37,080 nt of DNA. It comes from Candidatus Tidjanibacter faecipullorum (GTDB lineage Bacteria; Bacteroidota; Bacteroidia; Bacteroidales; Rikenellaceae). The stretch spans positions 1 through 37,080 of the forward strand of contig DXCC01000007.1 in NCBI GenBank assembly GCA_019116245.1. The letters run 5' to 3'. Under the pieces are notes generated by a model. The model had not been told where the DNA came from and made no database searches. It saw nothing but the letters and a program-made list of their open reading frames with translations. Of the stretch, positions 16,971 to 25,428 are shown piece after piece (the stretch's first letter is position 1; each line of letters starts with the position of its first letter). The position numbers were made by a program, and so were the translations under genes.

Positions 16971-18089
16971 ATGAAAGACGGTAAACTGAAAATCATCCTC
17001 AGCGGAGGAGGAACCGGCGGCCACATTTATCCGGCCGTGGCAACAGCCGAGGCGCTCCGGCGTCTGCTCGGCGACGAAGGCGTCGAACTGCTCTTCGTGG
17101 GCGCACAGGGCAAAATGGAGATGGAAAAGCTGCCCGCACTGGGCTACCGGGTCGTCGGTCTGCCGGTGGCCGGTCTGCAGCGCAAGTTCGACCTGCACAA
17201 CTTCGCTCTCCCCTTCAAGGTGCTCCGCAGCCTGCGTGAGGCCCGGCGCACCATCCGTTCGTTCGGAGCCGACGTGGTGGCCGGCTTCGGCGGCTACGCC
17301 AGCGCTCCGGTGCTGTGGTCGGCCCAACGGATGGGCATTCCGACCCTCATCCAGGAACAGAACTCCTACGCCGGCGTGACGAACAAGATCCTCGCCCGCC
17401 GCGCCCGCCGCATCTGTGTGGCCTACGACGGCATGGAACGCTTCTTCCCGGCCGACCGGATCGTCTTCACGGGCAATCCGCTGCGCGGCAACTTCCTGCA
17501 GGCCGCACCGCGCGAGGAGGCCGCCGCCCACTTCGGGCTGCGCCCCGACGTGCCGACCCTGCTGATCGTCGGCGGCAGCCTCGGCACCCGCACCCTCAAC
17601 GAAGCCATGAAACGGTACGCCGACTCGCTCGGCGCCAATCCCGACGTGCAGGTCATCTGGCAGACGGGCAAATACTACGAAAAGGAGATGGAGGCCTTCA
17701 TGGCTTCGCGCCACTGTCCAAACATCTGGCGCGGCGCCTTCATCGACCGCATGGATTACGCCTACGCAGCGGCCGACGTGGTCGTATCGCGTTCGGGCGC
17801 CTGCACGGTATCGGAACTGGCGCTGGCCGGCAAGGCAGTCATCTTCGTTCCCTCGCCCAATGTGGCCGAAGACCATCAGACCAAGAATGCGCGTGCGTTG
17901 GCCGACCGCGATGCGGCCCTGCTGATCCCCGATGCCGAAGCTGTCGAACGGGCCCTTCCCGCCGCACTGGAACTGCTCGGCGACCGCGACCGCATCGCCC
18001 GCCTGGAGAGCAACATCCGCCACATGGCTACGCCCGATGCGGCCCGGGACGTAGCCACCGAAATCCTCCGACTCGTCGGCCGCGCCTAA
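16971..18089 (+). CDS. murG: Lipid II synthase (UDP-GlcNAc transferase MurG)
   Basis: This 372-residue peripheral membrane GT-B glycosyltransferase adds GlcNAc to lipid I, giving lipid II on the cytoplasmic face. The N-terminal GGGTGGHIYPAVATAEAL, the acceptor-domain block GFGGYASAPVL with IQEQNSYAGVTNK, the hinge GGSLGTRTLNEA and the UDP-GlcNAc-binding SRSGACTVSELALAGKA and PSPNVAEDHQTKNA are present in order. Length is standard. It follows ftsW after 74 bp, a GC-rich gap in which I see no clear signal, and precedes murC by 13 bp. Confidence 0.97.
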   Translation: MKDGKLKIILSGGGTGGHIYPAVATAEALRRLLGDEGVELLFVGAQGKMEMEKLPALGYRVVGLPVAGLQRKFDLHNFALPFKVLRSLREARRTIRSFGADVVAGFGGYASAPVLWSAQRMGIPTLIQEQNSYAGVTNKILARRARRICVAYDGMERFFPADRIVFTGNPLRGNFLQAAPREEAAAHFGLRPDVPTLLIVGGSLGTRTLNEAMKRYADSLGANPDVQVIWQTGKYYEKEMEAFMASRHCPNIWRGAFIDRMDYAYAAADVVVSRSGACTVSELALAGKAVIFVPSPNVAEDHQTKNARALADRDAALLIPDAEAVERALPAALELLGDRDRIARLESNIRHMATPDAARDVATEILRLVGRA

Positions 18090-18102
18090 ACAGAACTGTC
18101 CC

Positions 18103-19494
18103 ATGGAGAACCATACCCAACCGAAACAGATCTATTTCCTCGGCATCGGCGGCATCGGCATGAGCGCCATTGCCCGCTACTACATGCTCGAGGGAGCCTC
18201 CGTTGCGGGTTATGACCGCACCGAAACCGCCCTGACCCGCCGTCTGGCCGAGGAGGGCGCCCGCATCCACTACACGGACGATCCCGCCCTGATCGAGGAG
18301 CCGTTCCGCCATCCGGACGACACGCTCGTTGTCTATACCCCCGCCCTGCCGCACGACCACGCCGAACTGGGCTGGTTCCGCTCGCACGGCTTCCGGGTGC
18401 TGAAACGCTCCGAAATCCTCGGCATCCTGGCCCGCGACAAATACGTCATGGCAGTGGCCGGCACCCACGGCAAGACCACCACGACCACCCTCACCGCCTG
18501 GCTCAACCATACGGCCGGCGGAGGCGGCAGCGCCTTTCTGGGCGGCATCTCCAAGAACTTCGACAACAACTTCGTCTATGGAGCCGGCAACCGGCTGGCT
18601 GTCGAAGCCGACGAATTCGACCGCTCGTTCCTGCACCTGTGGCCCGACGCCGCCGTCATCACGGCCGCGGACGCCGACCACCTGGACATCTACGGCACCC
18701 TCGAGGAACTGCACCGCGCCTTTGCCCAGTTTGCTGGACAGATCCGGCCGGGCGGCACGCTGATCCTGAAAAGGGGCGTCTCGCTGCCGATCGACAACCC
18801 GGCCATCCGCATCTATTCGTATGCCTGCACCGACGAGGAGGCCGACTTCCACGCGGCCAACCTGCGCCCGCAGCCCGACGGCACCTACCGCTACGACATC
18901 GTATGTCCCGACCGCACGCTGCGCGACTGCCGGCTGGGCATCCCAGGCATCGTGAATGTCGAGAACAGCGTGGCGGCCGTAGCCCTGCTCTGGACGGCCG
19001 GATTCGACGAAGCGAAACTGAAGGAGGGGCTCGAATCCTTCCGGGGCGTCCGCCGCCGGTTCGACTTCCACCTCAACACGCCCGAGGTGATCTACATGGA
19101 CGACTACGCCCACCACCCCGCCGAACTGCGCGCCGCCCTCACGTCGATGCGCCGCATGTTCCCCCACCGCCGCATCACGGCCATCTTCCAGCCCCACCTC
19201 TACTCGCGCACGCAGGACTTCTACCGCGAGTTCGCCGAATCCCTCTCGCTGGCCGACGAGGTGATTCTGGCCCCGATCTACCCGGCCCGCGAGGAGCCGA
19301 TTCCCGGCGTCACCTCACAGCTGATCGCCGACCGGGTGACGGTCCCCTGCCGGATCGTACCGCTCGACCGGATCCCCCAGGCGGCCCAGGATGCCCATCC
19401 CGACATTCTGATCACCTTCGGCGCGGGCAACATCGAGAACTGCGTGGAGGAGATCACGCGAAGGCTGACCGAAGAGCGCCTCGCCAAACGCTGA
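18103..19494 (+). CDS. murC: UDP-MurNAc:L-alanine ligase
   Basis: This 463-residue cytoplasmic Mur ligase begins stem peptide synthesis by adding L-alanine to UDP-MurNAc. Motifs are the N-terminal YFLGIGGIGMSAIARYY, the P-loop GTHGKTT at 120-126, EADEFDRSFLHL, ADHLDIYG, the C-terminal DDYAHHPAELRA and FQPHLYSRT. The His in GTHGKTT and the DDYAHHP block are typical of MurC rather than Mpl-type ligases, which also share parts of this signature but are not usually in this cluster. It is the last gene before an intrinsic terminator, so it ends the first segment of the division cluster. Confidence 0.96.
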   Translation: MENHTQPKQIYFLGIGGIGMSAIARYYMLEGASVAGYDRTETALTRRLAEEGARIHYTDDPALIEEPFRHPDDTLVVYTPALPHDHAELGWFRSHGFRVLKRSEILGILARDKYVMAVAGTHGKTTTTTLTAWLNHTAGGGGSAFLGGISKNFDNNFVYGAGNRLAVEADEFDRSFLHLWPDAAVITAADADHLDIYGTLEELHRAFAQFAGQIRPGGTLILKRGVSLPIDNPAIRIYSYACTDEEADFHAANLRPQPDGTYRYDIVCPDRTLRDCRLGIPGIVNVENSVAAVALLWTAGFDEAKLKEGLESFRGVRRRFDFHLNTPEVIYMDDYAHHPAELRAALTSMRRMFPHRRITAIFQPHLYSRTQDFYREFAESLSLADEVILAPIYPAREEPIPGVTSQLIADRVTVPCRIVPLDRIPQAAQDAHPDILITFGAGNIENCVEEITRRLTEERLAKR

Positions 19495-19516
19495 CGCTCC
19501 CCCCGAAGCAAACCTG

Positions 19517-19555
19517 CCGAACGGCCACCGATCTGTGCGGCCGTTCGGATTTTTT
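19517..19555 (+). terminator. Intrinsic terminator between murC and ftsQ
   Basis: CCGAACGGCC (19517-19526) pairs perfectly with GGCCGTTCGG (19539-19548) around a 12-nt loop, followed by A and six T residues. It lies 23 bp after the murC stop and divides the division cluster into two transcription segments. Confidence 0.88.
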
Positions 19556-19559
19556 ATCG

Positions 19560-19568
19560 TAATTTTAC
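19560..19568 (+). promoter_or_regulatory. Candidate -7 element upstream of ftsQ
   Basis: TAATTTTAC directly follows the T tract of the murC terminator and lies 37 bp before the ftsQ ATG. It sits in a 15-nt sequence (19555-19569) identical to one before rsmH (7237-7251). Its position straight after a terminator fits a promoter that restarts transcription for ftsQ-ftsA-ftsZ, although no -33 element is recognisable. Confidence 0.45.
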
Positions 19569-19605
19569 CCGATGATTCCGGCCGGGAATCGCGCCGCAAA
19601 AAACC

Positions 19606-20436
19606 ATGAACCGGGCAGTCAAACGCATCATCACCCTTCTCGTATGGGCAGGCATCGTCGCCTACCTGCTGTGGGCCAGCCACCTGGACGCTCGCAAGCG
19701 GGCCGACACCTACGTGCGCGACCTGCACATCACGGTGCGCGACAGCTCCGACACCCGCATCATCCGGGCCGAAGACGTGCGCCGGTGGATCGTCTCCGCC
19801 GGACTCTCCCCCGAAGGGCAGCTTTTCGACTCGGTTGACCTGATGGCCATCACCAGGACCGTCGCGGCACACGACTTCGTGCAGCACGTCAAGACCTCGG
19901 TCGGACTGGACAGCGTGGTCAACGTTACCGTGCGGCAGCGCATCCCCGCCCTGCGCGTGATCGGCGGCGGCTACAACTTCTACTACACGACCGACGGTTA
20001 CATCGTTCCGGCCAACCGCCGCTCGGCCTACTACGTGCCCGTGGTCACCGGACAGTTTGACCTGCCGTTCCGTCCCTCGTACAGCGGACCGCTCCGGGAG
20101 CCGACCGACTCCACCTCAAAAAAGGTACAGGAAAGTTACCGGTTTTTCCACAAACTCATTAACTTTGTCAATTACATTGAAGACGACAACTTCTGGAATT
20201 CACAGATCGTTCAGATCAATGTCACGGGGCGTCCGGAGCCGCACACCGAACCCGAAGTGGAGCTGATTCCGCGGGTGGGAGACCAGGTGATCATGCTCGG
20301 CTGGCTGAACGGCTACGAACAGAAACTGGACAAGCTGATGAAGTTCTACCGCAAGGCCCTGCCGCACGAAGGATGGGAGACGTGGAGCTACATCGACCTG
20401 CGCTACGACGGCCAGGTGGTGTGCAGCCGCCGGTAG
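19606..20436 (+). CDS. ftsQ: Cell division protein FtsQ
   Basis: This 276-residue bitopic protein has a short cytoplasmic start, one transmembrane segment (IITLLVWAGIVAYLLWA, about 7-24) and a periplasmic region. The segment after the membrane (RDLHITVRDSSDTRIIRAED to VKTSVGLDSVVNVTVRQRIP) has the layout of a POTRA domain, and RIPALRVIGGGYNFYYTTDGYIVP is typical of Bacteroidetes FtsQ. It ties early and late divisome proteins together, together with FtsL. Overall similarity to E. coli FtsQ is low, so the call rests on topology, the POTRA-like pattern and position before ftsA. An 85-bp gap follows before ftsA. Confidence 0.9.
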   Translation: MNRAVKRIITLLVWAGIVAYLLWASHLDARKRADTYVRDLHITVRDSSDTRIIRAEDVRRWIVSAGLSPEGQLFDSVDLMAITRTVAAHDFVQHVKTSVGLDSVVNVTVRQRIPALRVIGGGYNFYYTTDGYIVPANRRSAYYVPVVTGQFDLPFRPSYSGPLREPTDSTSKKVQESYRFFHKLINFVNYIEDDNFWNSQIVQINVTGRPEPHTEPEVELIPRVGDQVIMLGWLNGYEQKLDKLMKFYRKALPHEGWETWSYIDLRYDGQVVCSRR

Positions 20437-20521
20437 AAAGAAGCATCGCCCCCAATGGACGGAAAAGGCGGTTTCGGACCGCCTGTAAGTGTTTGCAAGC
20501 AACGACAAGAGATAAGCAGCA

Positions 20522-22051
20522 GTGGAAAACAATCACTACATAGCAGCCATAGACCTCGGCTCGGGCAAGGTGACTGCCGCCGCCGGCAGCAAGGATCCCG
20601 ACGGCAGGCTCAATGTCATCGACGTGGTGACGCGTCCGATGCAGGGCATGTCCTGCGGCGAGGTCATCAACATCGAACAAGTTACGGCCGCCGTGCGCGG
20701 CGCCGTCACCCAGCTGGAGGAAGAGCTGGGCATCAAGATCACGGAAGCCTACGCAGGCATTTCCGGTCACGACATCAAATGTGCGGACAGCTCCTACTTC
20801 GTGTATGTGAGCGGTGAGGATCACGAGATCTGCGAGGAGGACGTACAGCGCCTGCACGAAAGCATGACCAGCCTGCAGCCGCCCGAGGGCATCTGCATCC
20901 TCGACCGCATCCCGCAGAAATACGTCATCGACTCGCGCGAGGAGACCAAGCAGCCCGTCGGCCGTTTCGGCCAGCAGCTCGAGGCCACCTTCAACTTCGT
21001 GCTGGGCAACCGGAGCAGTCTGGAGCGTCTGCAAAAGGCCTTCACCCGGCTGGGCATCACCCCCCGCCGGCTCTTCACCAACGCCCAGGCCAGTGCGGCC
21101 GCCGTACTGACGGAGGACGAAAAGGAACTCGGCGCCGCCGTGGTGGACATCGGCACGGGATGTACCGACATTTGCATCTGGCAGGACAACATCATGCGCT
21201 ACGTGGCCATGCTGCCCATCGGTTCGGATGCGATCAACCGCGACATCCGCTCGATCGCCATTCCCGAACGGTTCATCGAGAAACTGAAGACGACGCACGG
21301 CTATGCCGTCGCCAACCATATTCCCGAGGAGAAAAAGACCCAGAGCATCAAGATCAAGGGTCGCACGCCGCGCGAAAACAAGGAGATCTCGTTCTACAAC
21401 CTCGCCCAGATCATCGAGGCGCGGCTGCTGGACATCGTGGAGAATGTTCTGGAAGAGATCCGCGAGTCGGGATATGCCGACAAGCTGGGATCGGGCATCG
21501 TCCTGACCGGCGGCGGCTCCTTGCTGCGCGACATCGACGTGCTCTTCCGCGAACGTACCAAATACGACATCCGCATCGGCGGATGCTGCCCCGAACTGCT
21601 GAACGAGGCGTCCGCTGCCCTGGCCGGCGATCCGTCGCTCTCCTCGGCACTCGGCCTGCTGCTGCTCGGCAGCGAAGAGTGCGGTCTGGAACCGACCGAC
21701 ACGCCGCTCACCAAACGGGAAGCGGCCCCGCAGCCGGAACCGGAACCCGAGCCGACCCCGAAACCGCAACAGCCCCGCCAGCCCGCTGCGCCGAAGCCGC
21801 GTCCGGCCGCTCCGCAACCGGCCCCCAAACCCCAACCGGCGCCGAAACCCCAGCCGGCGCCGAAACCCCAGCCGGAACCGGAGCCCGATCCTGACCATGA
21901 AGAGGACACGGATATCAACGACACGCCCTCCCGGCCGGCCGAGCAACCGCATCCGCATGCCCGGGACAAGAAGAAAAAAGGCGGCCTGTTCGGCGGTCTG
22001 AAAAAGATCTTCACCGACGTCTTCGACGTGGTCGACGACGACGAAATCTAA
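20522..22051 (+). CDS. ftsA: Cell division protein FtsA with proline-rich linker
   Basis: This 509-residue actin-like ATPase tethers FtsZ to the membrane. The N-terminal phosphate loop IAAIDLGSGKV, the AYAGISGHDIKC region, VVDIGTGCTDICIW (phosphate 2) and IVLTGGGSLLRDID (adenosine) are present. The start is GTG at 20522. The core ends near residue 398. An unusual linker of about 85 residues follows, rich in Pro, Gln, Lys and Glu with PAPKPQ repeats, and the protein ends in a basic patch and an amphipathic helix (GGLFGGLKKIFTDVF, about 487-501) that should be the membrane-targeting sequence. Typical FtsA is 400-450 residues with a shorter linker. It lies 13 bp before ftsZ. Confidence 0.95.
   Translation: MENNHYIAAIDLGSGKVTAAAGSKDPDGRLNVIDVVTRPMQGMSCGEVINIEQVTAAVRGAVTQLEEELGIKITEAYAGISGHDIKCADSSYFVYVSGEDHEICEEDVQRLHESMTSLQPPEGICILDRIPQKYVIDSREETKQPVGRFGQQLEATFNFVLGNRSSLERLQKAFTRLGITPRRLFTNAQASAAAVLTEDEKELGAAVVDIGTGCTDICIWQDNIMRYVAMLPIGSDAINRDIRSIAIPERFIEKLKTTHGYAVANHIPEEKKTQSIKIKGRTPRENKEISFYNLAQIIEARLLDIVENVLEEIRESGYADKLGSGIVLTGGGSLLRDIDVLFRERTKYDIRIGGCCPELLNEASAALAGDPSLSSALGLLLLGSEECGLEPTDTPLTKREAAPQPEPEPEPTPKPQQPRQPAAPKPRPAAPQPAPKPQPAPKPQPAPKPQPEPEPDPDHEEDTDINDTPSRPAEQPHPHARDKKKKGGLFGGLKKIFTDVFDVVDDDEI
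21818..21871 (+). repeat. Three tandem 18-bp units in the ftsA linker
   Basis: Units at 21818-21835 (degenerate), 21836-21853 and 21854-21871 share the form CCGGCGCCGAAACCCCAG; the last two are identical. They encode the Pro-Ala-Pro-Lys-Pro-Gln repeats of the FtsA linker. Such a tract is prone to length change by slippage or recombination. Confidence 0.9.
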
Positions 22052-22064
22052 ACCGCTCCTTCCG

Positions 22065-23366
22065 ATGATGACAGACGAAAACGAAGTACTCGTAAGTATC
22101 AAGCTCCCGAAGAAGACCCCCTCCATCATCATGGTGCTGGGTGTGGGCGGTGCCGGCGGCAATGCCGTGAACCACATGTACGACCTGGGGATCGCCGACG
22201 TGACCTTCATGGTCTGCAACACCGACCGGCAGGCCCTCAAGGCCAGCCCCGTGCCGATCCAGATCCTGCTGGGCGAAGGTTTGGGAGCAGGCAACAACCC
22301 CGAAAAGGGACGCCAGGCCGCCATCGAGAGTCTGGACGACATCGTGCTGCGCTTCGAACAGGAGGGAACCAAGATGGTCTTCATCACGGCCGGCATGGGT
22401 GGCGGCACGGGAACGGGCGCTGCGCCCGTCATCGCCAAGGCGGCCCGCGACCGCGGCATCCTGACGGTGGGCATCGTCACGCTGCCGTTCCGCAACGAAG
22501 GCCCCAAACGGGTCAACCAGGCCGCCCGGGGACTGGAGGAGCTGCGCAAGAACGTCGACTCGCTGGTGGTGATCCACAACGACAACATTGCCAAAATCTA
22601 CGGCACCCTGCCGCTAAAGGAGGCCTTCGGCAAGGCGGACGACATCCTGGCCACCGCCGCCAAGGGTATCGCCGAGCTGATCACGCGCGAGAGCTTCGTC
22701 AACGTGGACTTCGCCGATGTGCGCACCGTATTGACCGACAGCGGTCTGGCCATCATGGGTTCGGGCCGCGCATCGGGCCCGGACAAGATCATCGAGGCCA
22801 CCGAAGCCGCCCTGGCATCTCCGCTGCTCAACCATCAGGAGATCAAGGGAGCCCGCAACTTTCTGGTGAACCTCTCCTACGGCAAGAACGAGATCCGCTT
22901 CGACGAGACTCAGGCCATGCTCGACACGATCCAGCGCAAGGCCAGCCGGACCATCTCCGATCCGCATGCGGCCGACATCATCTGGGGCGCCGGACTCAAC
23001 CCTGCGCTCGATGACGATGACGTGGAGGTAACCATCGTGGCCACGGGATTCGACAACCTCAACCCCCTCACGCCGAAACAGACGCCCAAAGCGGCTGCCG
23101 AACCCCGCATTGCCCAGAACAGCATCTTCGCGGCCACGACGGGACGCAAGCCCCAGACCTCGGGGGTCATCCGCATCCAGAAAAAGGAGCGTTTCGGCGA
23201 CATCGCCAAGTTCCTCGAAACACCCGCCTACATCCGGCGCAACATCCGGCTGCAGAACATTGCAGCCACCGGCCGGACCACGAAAGTCTCCATGAAGGAC
23301 GACGAGCCGCAACCGGCCCCGACGCCCTCCGACGAACACGACCTGTTCGGCAAAGAACAGCAATAA
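22065..23366 (+). CDS. ftsZ: Cell division GTPase FtsZ
   Basis: This 433-residue tubulin-like GTPase forms the Z ring. The GTP-binding GVGGAGGNAVNHM, the tubulin signature GGGTGTG at residues 112-118, TLPFRNEG and the catalytic-loop region NVDFADVRTVL are present. The core ends near residue 325. The variable C-terminal part contains KKERFGDIAKFLETPAYIRR, a block I recognise from Bacteroidetes FtsZ, and an acidic tail ending DLFGKEQQ. The canonical C-terminal peptide of proteobacterial FtsZ (DIPAFLR type) is not at the very end; the internal ETPAYIRR segment is the likely equivalent site for FtsA binding. A hairpin follows the stop. Confidence 0.98.
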   Translation: MMTDENEVLVSIKLPKKTPSIIMVLGVGGAGGNAVNHMYDLGIADVTFMVCNTDRQALKASPVPIQILLGEGLGAGNNPEKGRQAAIESLDDIVLRFEQEGTKMVFITAGMGGGTGTGAAPVIAKAARDRGILTVGIVTLPFRNEGPKRVNQAARGLEELRKNVDSLVVIHNDNIAKIYGTLPLKEAFGKADDILATAAKGIAELITRESFVNVDFADVRTVLTDSGLAIMGSGRASGPDKIIEATEAALASPLLNHQEIKGARNFLVNLSYGKNEIRFDETQAMLDTIQRKASRTISDPHAADIIWGAGLNPALDDDDVEVTIVATGFDNLNPLTPKQTPKAAAEPRIAQNSIFAATTGRKPQTSGVIRIQKKERFGDIAKFLETPAYIRRNIRLQNIAATGRTTKVSMKDDEPQPAPTPSDEHDLFGKEQQ

Positions 23367-23371
23367 TGCCC

Positions 23372-23400
23372 GATAACGCCGGAACCTCTCCGGCGTTATC
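23372..23400 (+). other. Strong hairpin without T tract between ftsZ and gldE
   Basis: GATAACGCCGGA (23372-23383) pairs perfectly with TCCGGCGTTATC (23389-23400) around a 5-nt loop, 6 bp after the ftsZ stop. There is no T run, so it is unlikely to be a complete intrinsic terminator on the plus strand. It may protect the ftsZ mRNA 3' end, mark a processing point, or act as a partial terminator. Confidence 0.7.
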
Positions 23401-23435
23401 CGCATCGGGCTCCGCCCAACGACACCAACCAAGAC

Positions 23436-24752
23436 GTGATACTACCGAACGACATACTCGCCTTCCGGGGCTTCGAGCCGACGCTGATCGTCAGCCTCGT
23501 CGCCCTGCTCGTGCTGATCTGCATTTCGGCCTTTGCCTCCGGCTCCGAAACCGCCCTGTTCTCCCTCTCGCCGTCCGACATCAAGACCGTCAAGAAGCGG
23601 GGCAGCAAGAGCGACAACGCCATCCTCAAGCTGCTCTCCTCGGAGGACTACATGCTGGCAACGATCCTGATTCTGAACAATCTGGTGAACATCATCATCG
23701 TCGTCCTGTCGAACAACATCATCGACTCGCTGGTGGAGTTCCATTCCACGGGGTGGGAATTCGTCGTCAAGACCATTCTGGTGACCTTCATCCTGCTGCT
23801 CTTCGGCGAGATCATTCCCAAGGTGGCCGCCTCGCACATGCCGCTGCGCTTCGCCAGCCTCATCGCCGTCCCGCTGCTGAGCGTCAAATCACTCTTCAAA
23901 CCTCTCTCGTGGGTACTGGTCCGGCTCGGTGACCGTTTCAACCGGCGGGCCGCCAAAAAGCACGAAAACATCTCGATCGACGAACTCTCCGACGCGCTGG
24001 AGATTACCCAGAGCCAGAGCCAGGAGGAGAAGAAGATGCTCACCGGCATTGTGGACTTCGTCAATACCAACGTGGAAGACATCATGCGCCCCCGCATGGA
24101 CATCACGGCCGTGAGCGTCGAGAGCGATTTCAACGCCGTGCGGAAAATCATTGTCGAGTCGGGCTTCTCGCGCATACCGGCCTACCGCGACAACATCGAC
24201 AACATCGCCGGCATCCTGTATGTCAAGGACATGCTCCCCTTCATCAACGAGGGGAACGACTTTCCGTGGTGGGAACACCTGCGGGCCCCCTACTATATTC
24301 CCGAGCACAAGAAGATCAACAGCCTCCTGGAGGAGTTCCAGAGCCACAAGGTCCACATGGCCATCGTGGTGGACGAATACGGTTCGACGCTGGGTCTGCT
24401 CTCCCTGGAGGATATTCTCGAAGAGATCGTGGGTGAAATCACCGACGAAAGCGACCACGAGGAGAGCTTCTACCGCAAGCTGGGCGACACCACCTTCCTC
24501 TTCGACGGCAAAACCCACATCGGCGACTTCACGGAGGTGACCGGCCTGGAGGATACGCTGTTCGACGACGTGAAGGGCCAGGCGGAGACCATCGCCGGCC
24601 TGATGCTCGAGATCAAGCGGGATTTCCTCAAGAAGGGCGATTCGATCACCACGCACAACATTCTCTTTACGGTCGAGGCGATGGACGGCCGGCGCATCGA
24701 CAAGGTCAAGGTCGTGCTTCCGAAGGCTCCTGTCTCCGATCCCCACGCCTGA
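23436..24752 (+). CDS. gldE: GldE-like CNNM/CBS/CorC membrane protein
   Basis: This 438-residue protein has an N-terminal DUF21/CNNM membrane domain with several hydrophobic segments (IVSLVALLVLICISAFASGS, then about 65-135), a CBS-pair domain about 200-330 (TNVEDIMRPRMDITAV, FSRIPAYRDNIDNIAGILYV, VDEYGSTLGLLSLEDILEEI) and a C-terminal CorC/HlyC domain. It belongs to the family of hemolysin-like transporters implicated in Mg or Co homeostasis. In gliding Bacteroidetes the homologue is GldE, whose role in motility is unclear. No other gliding gene is present here, so the name indicates family only. The start is GTG at 23436. It begins a unit with the phosphopantetheinyl transferase, ung and an unknown gene. 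Confidence 0.88.
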   Translation: MILPNDILAFRGFEPTLIVSLVALLVLICISAFASGSETALFSLSPSDIKTVKKRGSKSDNAILKLLSSEDYMLATILILNNLVNIIIVVLSNNIIDSLVEFHSTGWEFVVKTILVTFILLLFGEIIPKVAASHMPLRFASLIAVPLLSVKSLFKPLSWVLVRLGDRFNRRAAKKHENISIDELSDALEITQSQSQEEKKMLTGIVDFVNTNVEDIMRPRMDITAVSVESDFNAVRKIIVESGFSRIPAYRDNIDNIAGILYVKDMLPFINEGNDFPWWEHLRAPYYIPEHKKINSLLEEFQSHKVHMAIVVDEYGSTLGLLSLEDILEEIVGEITDESDHEESFYRKLGDTTFLFDGKTHIGDFTEVTGLEDTLFDDVKGQAETIAGLMLEIKRDFLKKGDSITTHNILFTVEAMDGRRIDKVKVVLPKAPVSDPHA

Positions 24753-24766
24753 TTTCCGCCGTCGCC

Positions 24767-25402
24767 ATGTCTGCCGTTCCCTCCGCACCATCCGCCGCCT
24801 TCCTGCCGATCGACCGGGACGGCACGCTCCTGCTGCTTGTACCCGTCACGCCGGCGGAGACGAACCTTCCCTGCCTCACGCCCAAGGAACGGCTCCAGAT
24901 GGCCACCTTCACCAGCCCGCGACGGTGCGACGAATGGTCCACCTGGCGAAGCGCCCTGCGCCGCTACCACAACCCGCAGGCCACGATCGCCTATGACGCC
25001 TGCGGTGCACCGCAGCTGATCGGCGAAGCGCTCCACCTGTCCGTCTCCCACGCCGGAGGCATGGCTGCCATCCTCCTCGCGCCGCGCCGGTGCGCCATCG
25101 ACATCGAACGGACCGGCCGCAACTTCGGCCGTGTGGCGAAACGTTTCCTCGCCCCCGACGAGGCGATGCTGCCGGAGCACGACCATCCGCTCTTCCTGCC
25201 GCTGATGTGGTGTGCCAAGGAGGCGCTCTACAAGCTGGCCGGCCTGCCCGGGGCTTCGCTGCGCGACGATCTGCGGATTACGGCCACCGACCTGACAAAC
25301 GGCCGGATGAGCGGCACGATTCCCTCTCCGGAGGCTCCGGCCGCCGTCTGTCTGCACACCTTCGCGTGGGGCGACACGGTCGGCGTATGGACCACCGAAT
25401 AA
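24767..25402 (+). CDS. 4'-phosphopantetheinyl transferase superfamily protein
   Basis: This 211-residue Sfp-type enzyme moves 4'-phosphopantetheine from CoA to a serine of a carrier protein. The key residues are D112 and E114 in CAIDIERTG, which bind Mg, and the motif WCAKEALYKLAG with K151 and E152. FLAPDEAML provides the intervening acidic helix. The size and the N-terminal half place it with the Sfp/EntD type rather than the short AcpS type. The carrier target is unknown; in Bacteroidetes such a protein next to gldE may serve fatty-acid acyl carrier protein or a secondary pathway. It lies 14 bp after gldE and 26 bp before ung. Confidence 0.88.
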   Translation: MSAVPSAPSAAFLPIDRDGTLLLLVPVTPAETNLPCLTPKERLQMATFTSPRRCDEWSTWRSALRRYHNPQATIAYDACGAPQLIGEALHLSVSHAGGMAAILLAPRRCAIDIERTGRNFGRVAKRFLAPDEAMLPEHDHPLFLPLMWCAKEALYKLAGLPGASLRDDLRITATDLTNGRMSGTIPSPEAPAAVCLHTFAWGDTVGVWTTE

Positions 25403-25428
25403 CAAACTCTTTTTTGCGCATACCGGAC

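Noticed and set aside
20291-22594. Long open frame of 767 codons on the minus strand across ftsQ, ftsA and ftsZ
   Set aside because: It is antisense to three well-conserved genes and gives a compositionally biased Arg/Gly/Leu/Val-rich product without family motifs. It arises from GC-rich codon bias on the other strand.
25090-25428. Upstream in-frame extension of ung into the phosphopantetheinyl transferase gene
   Set aside because: It runs in a different frame through conserved transferase motifs, and Ung starts normally at ATG 25429.
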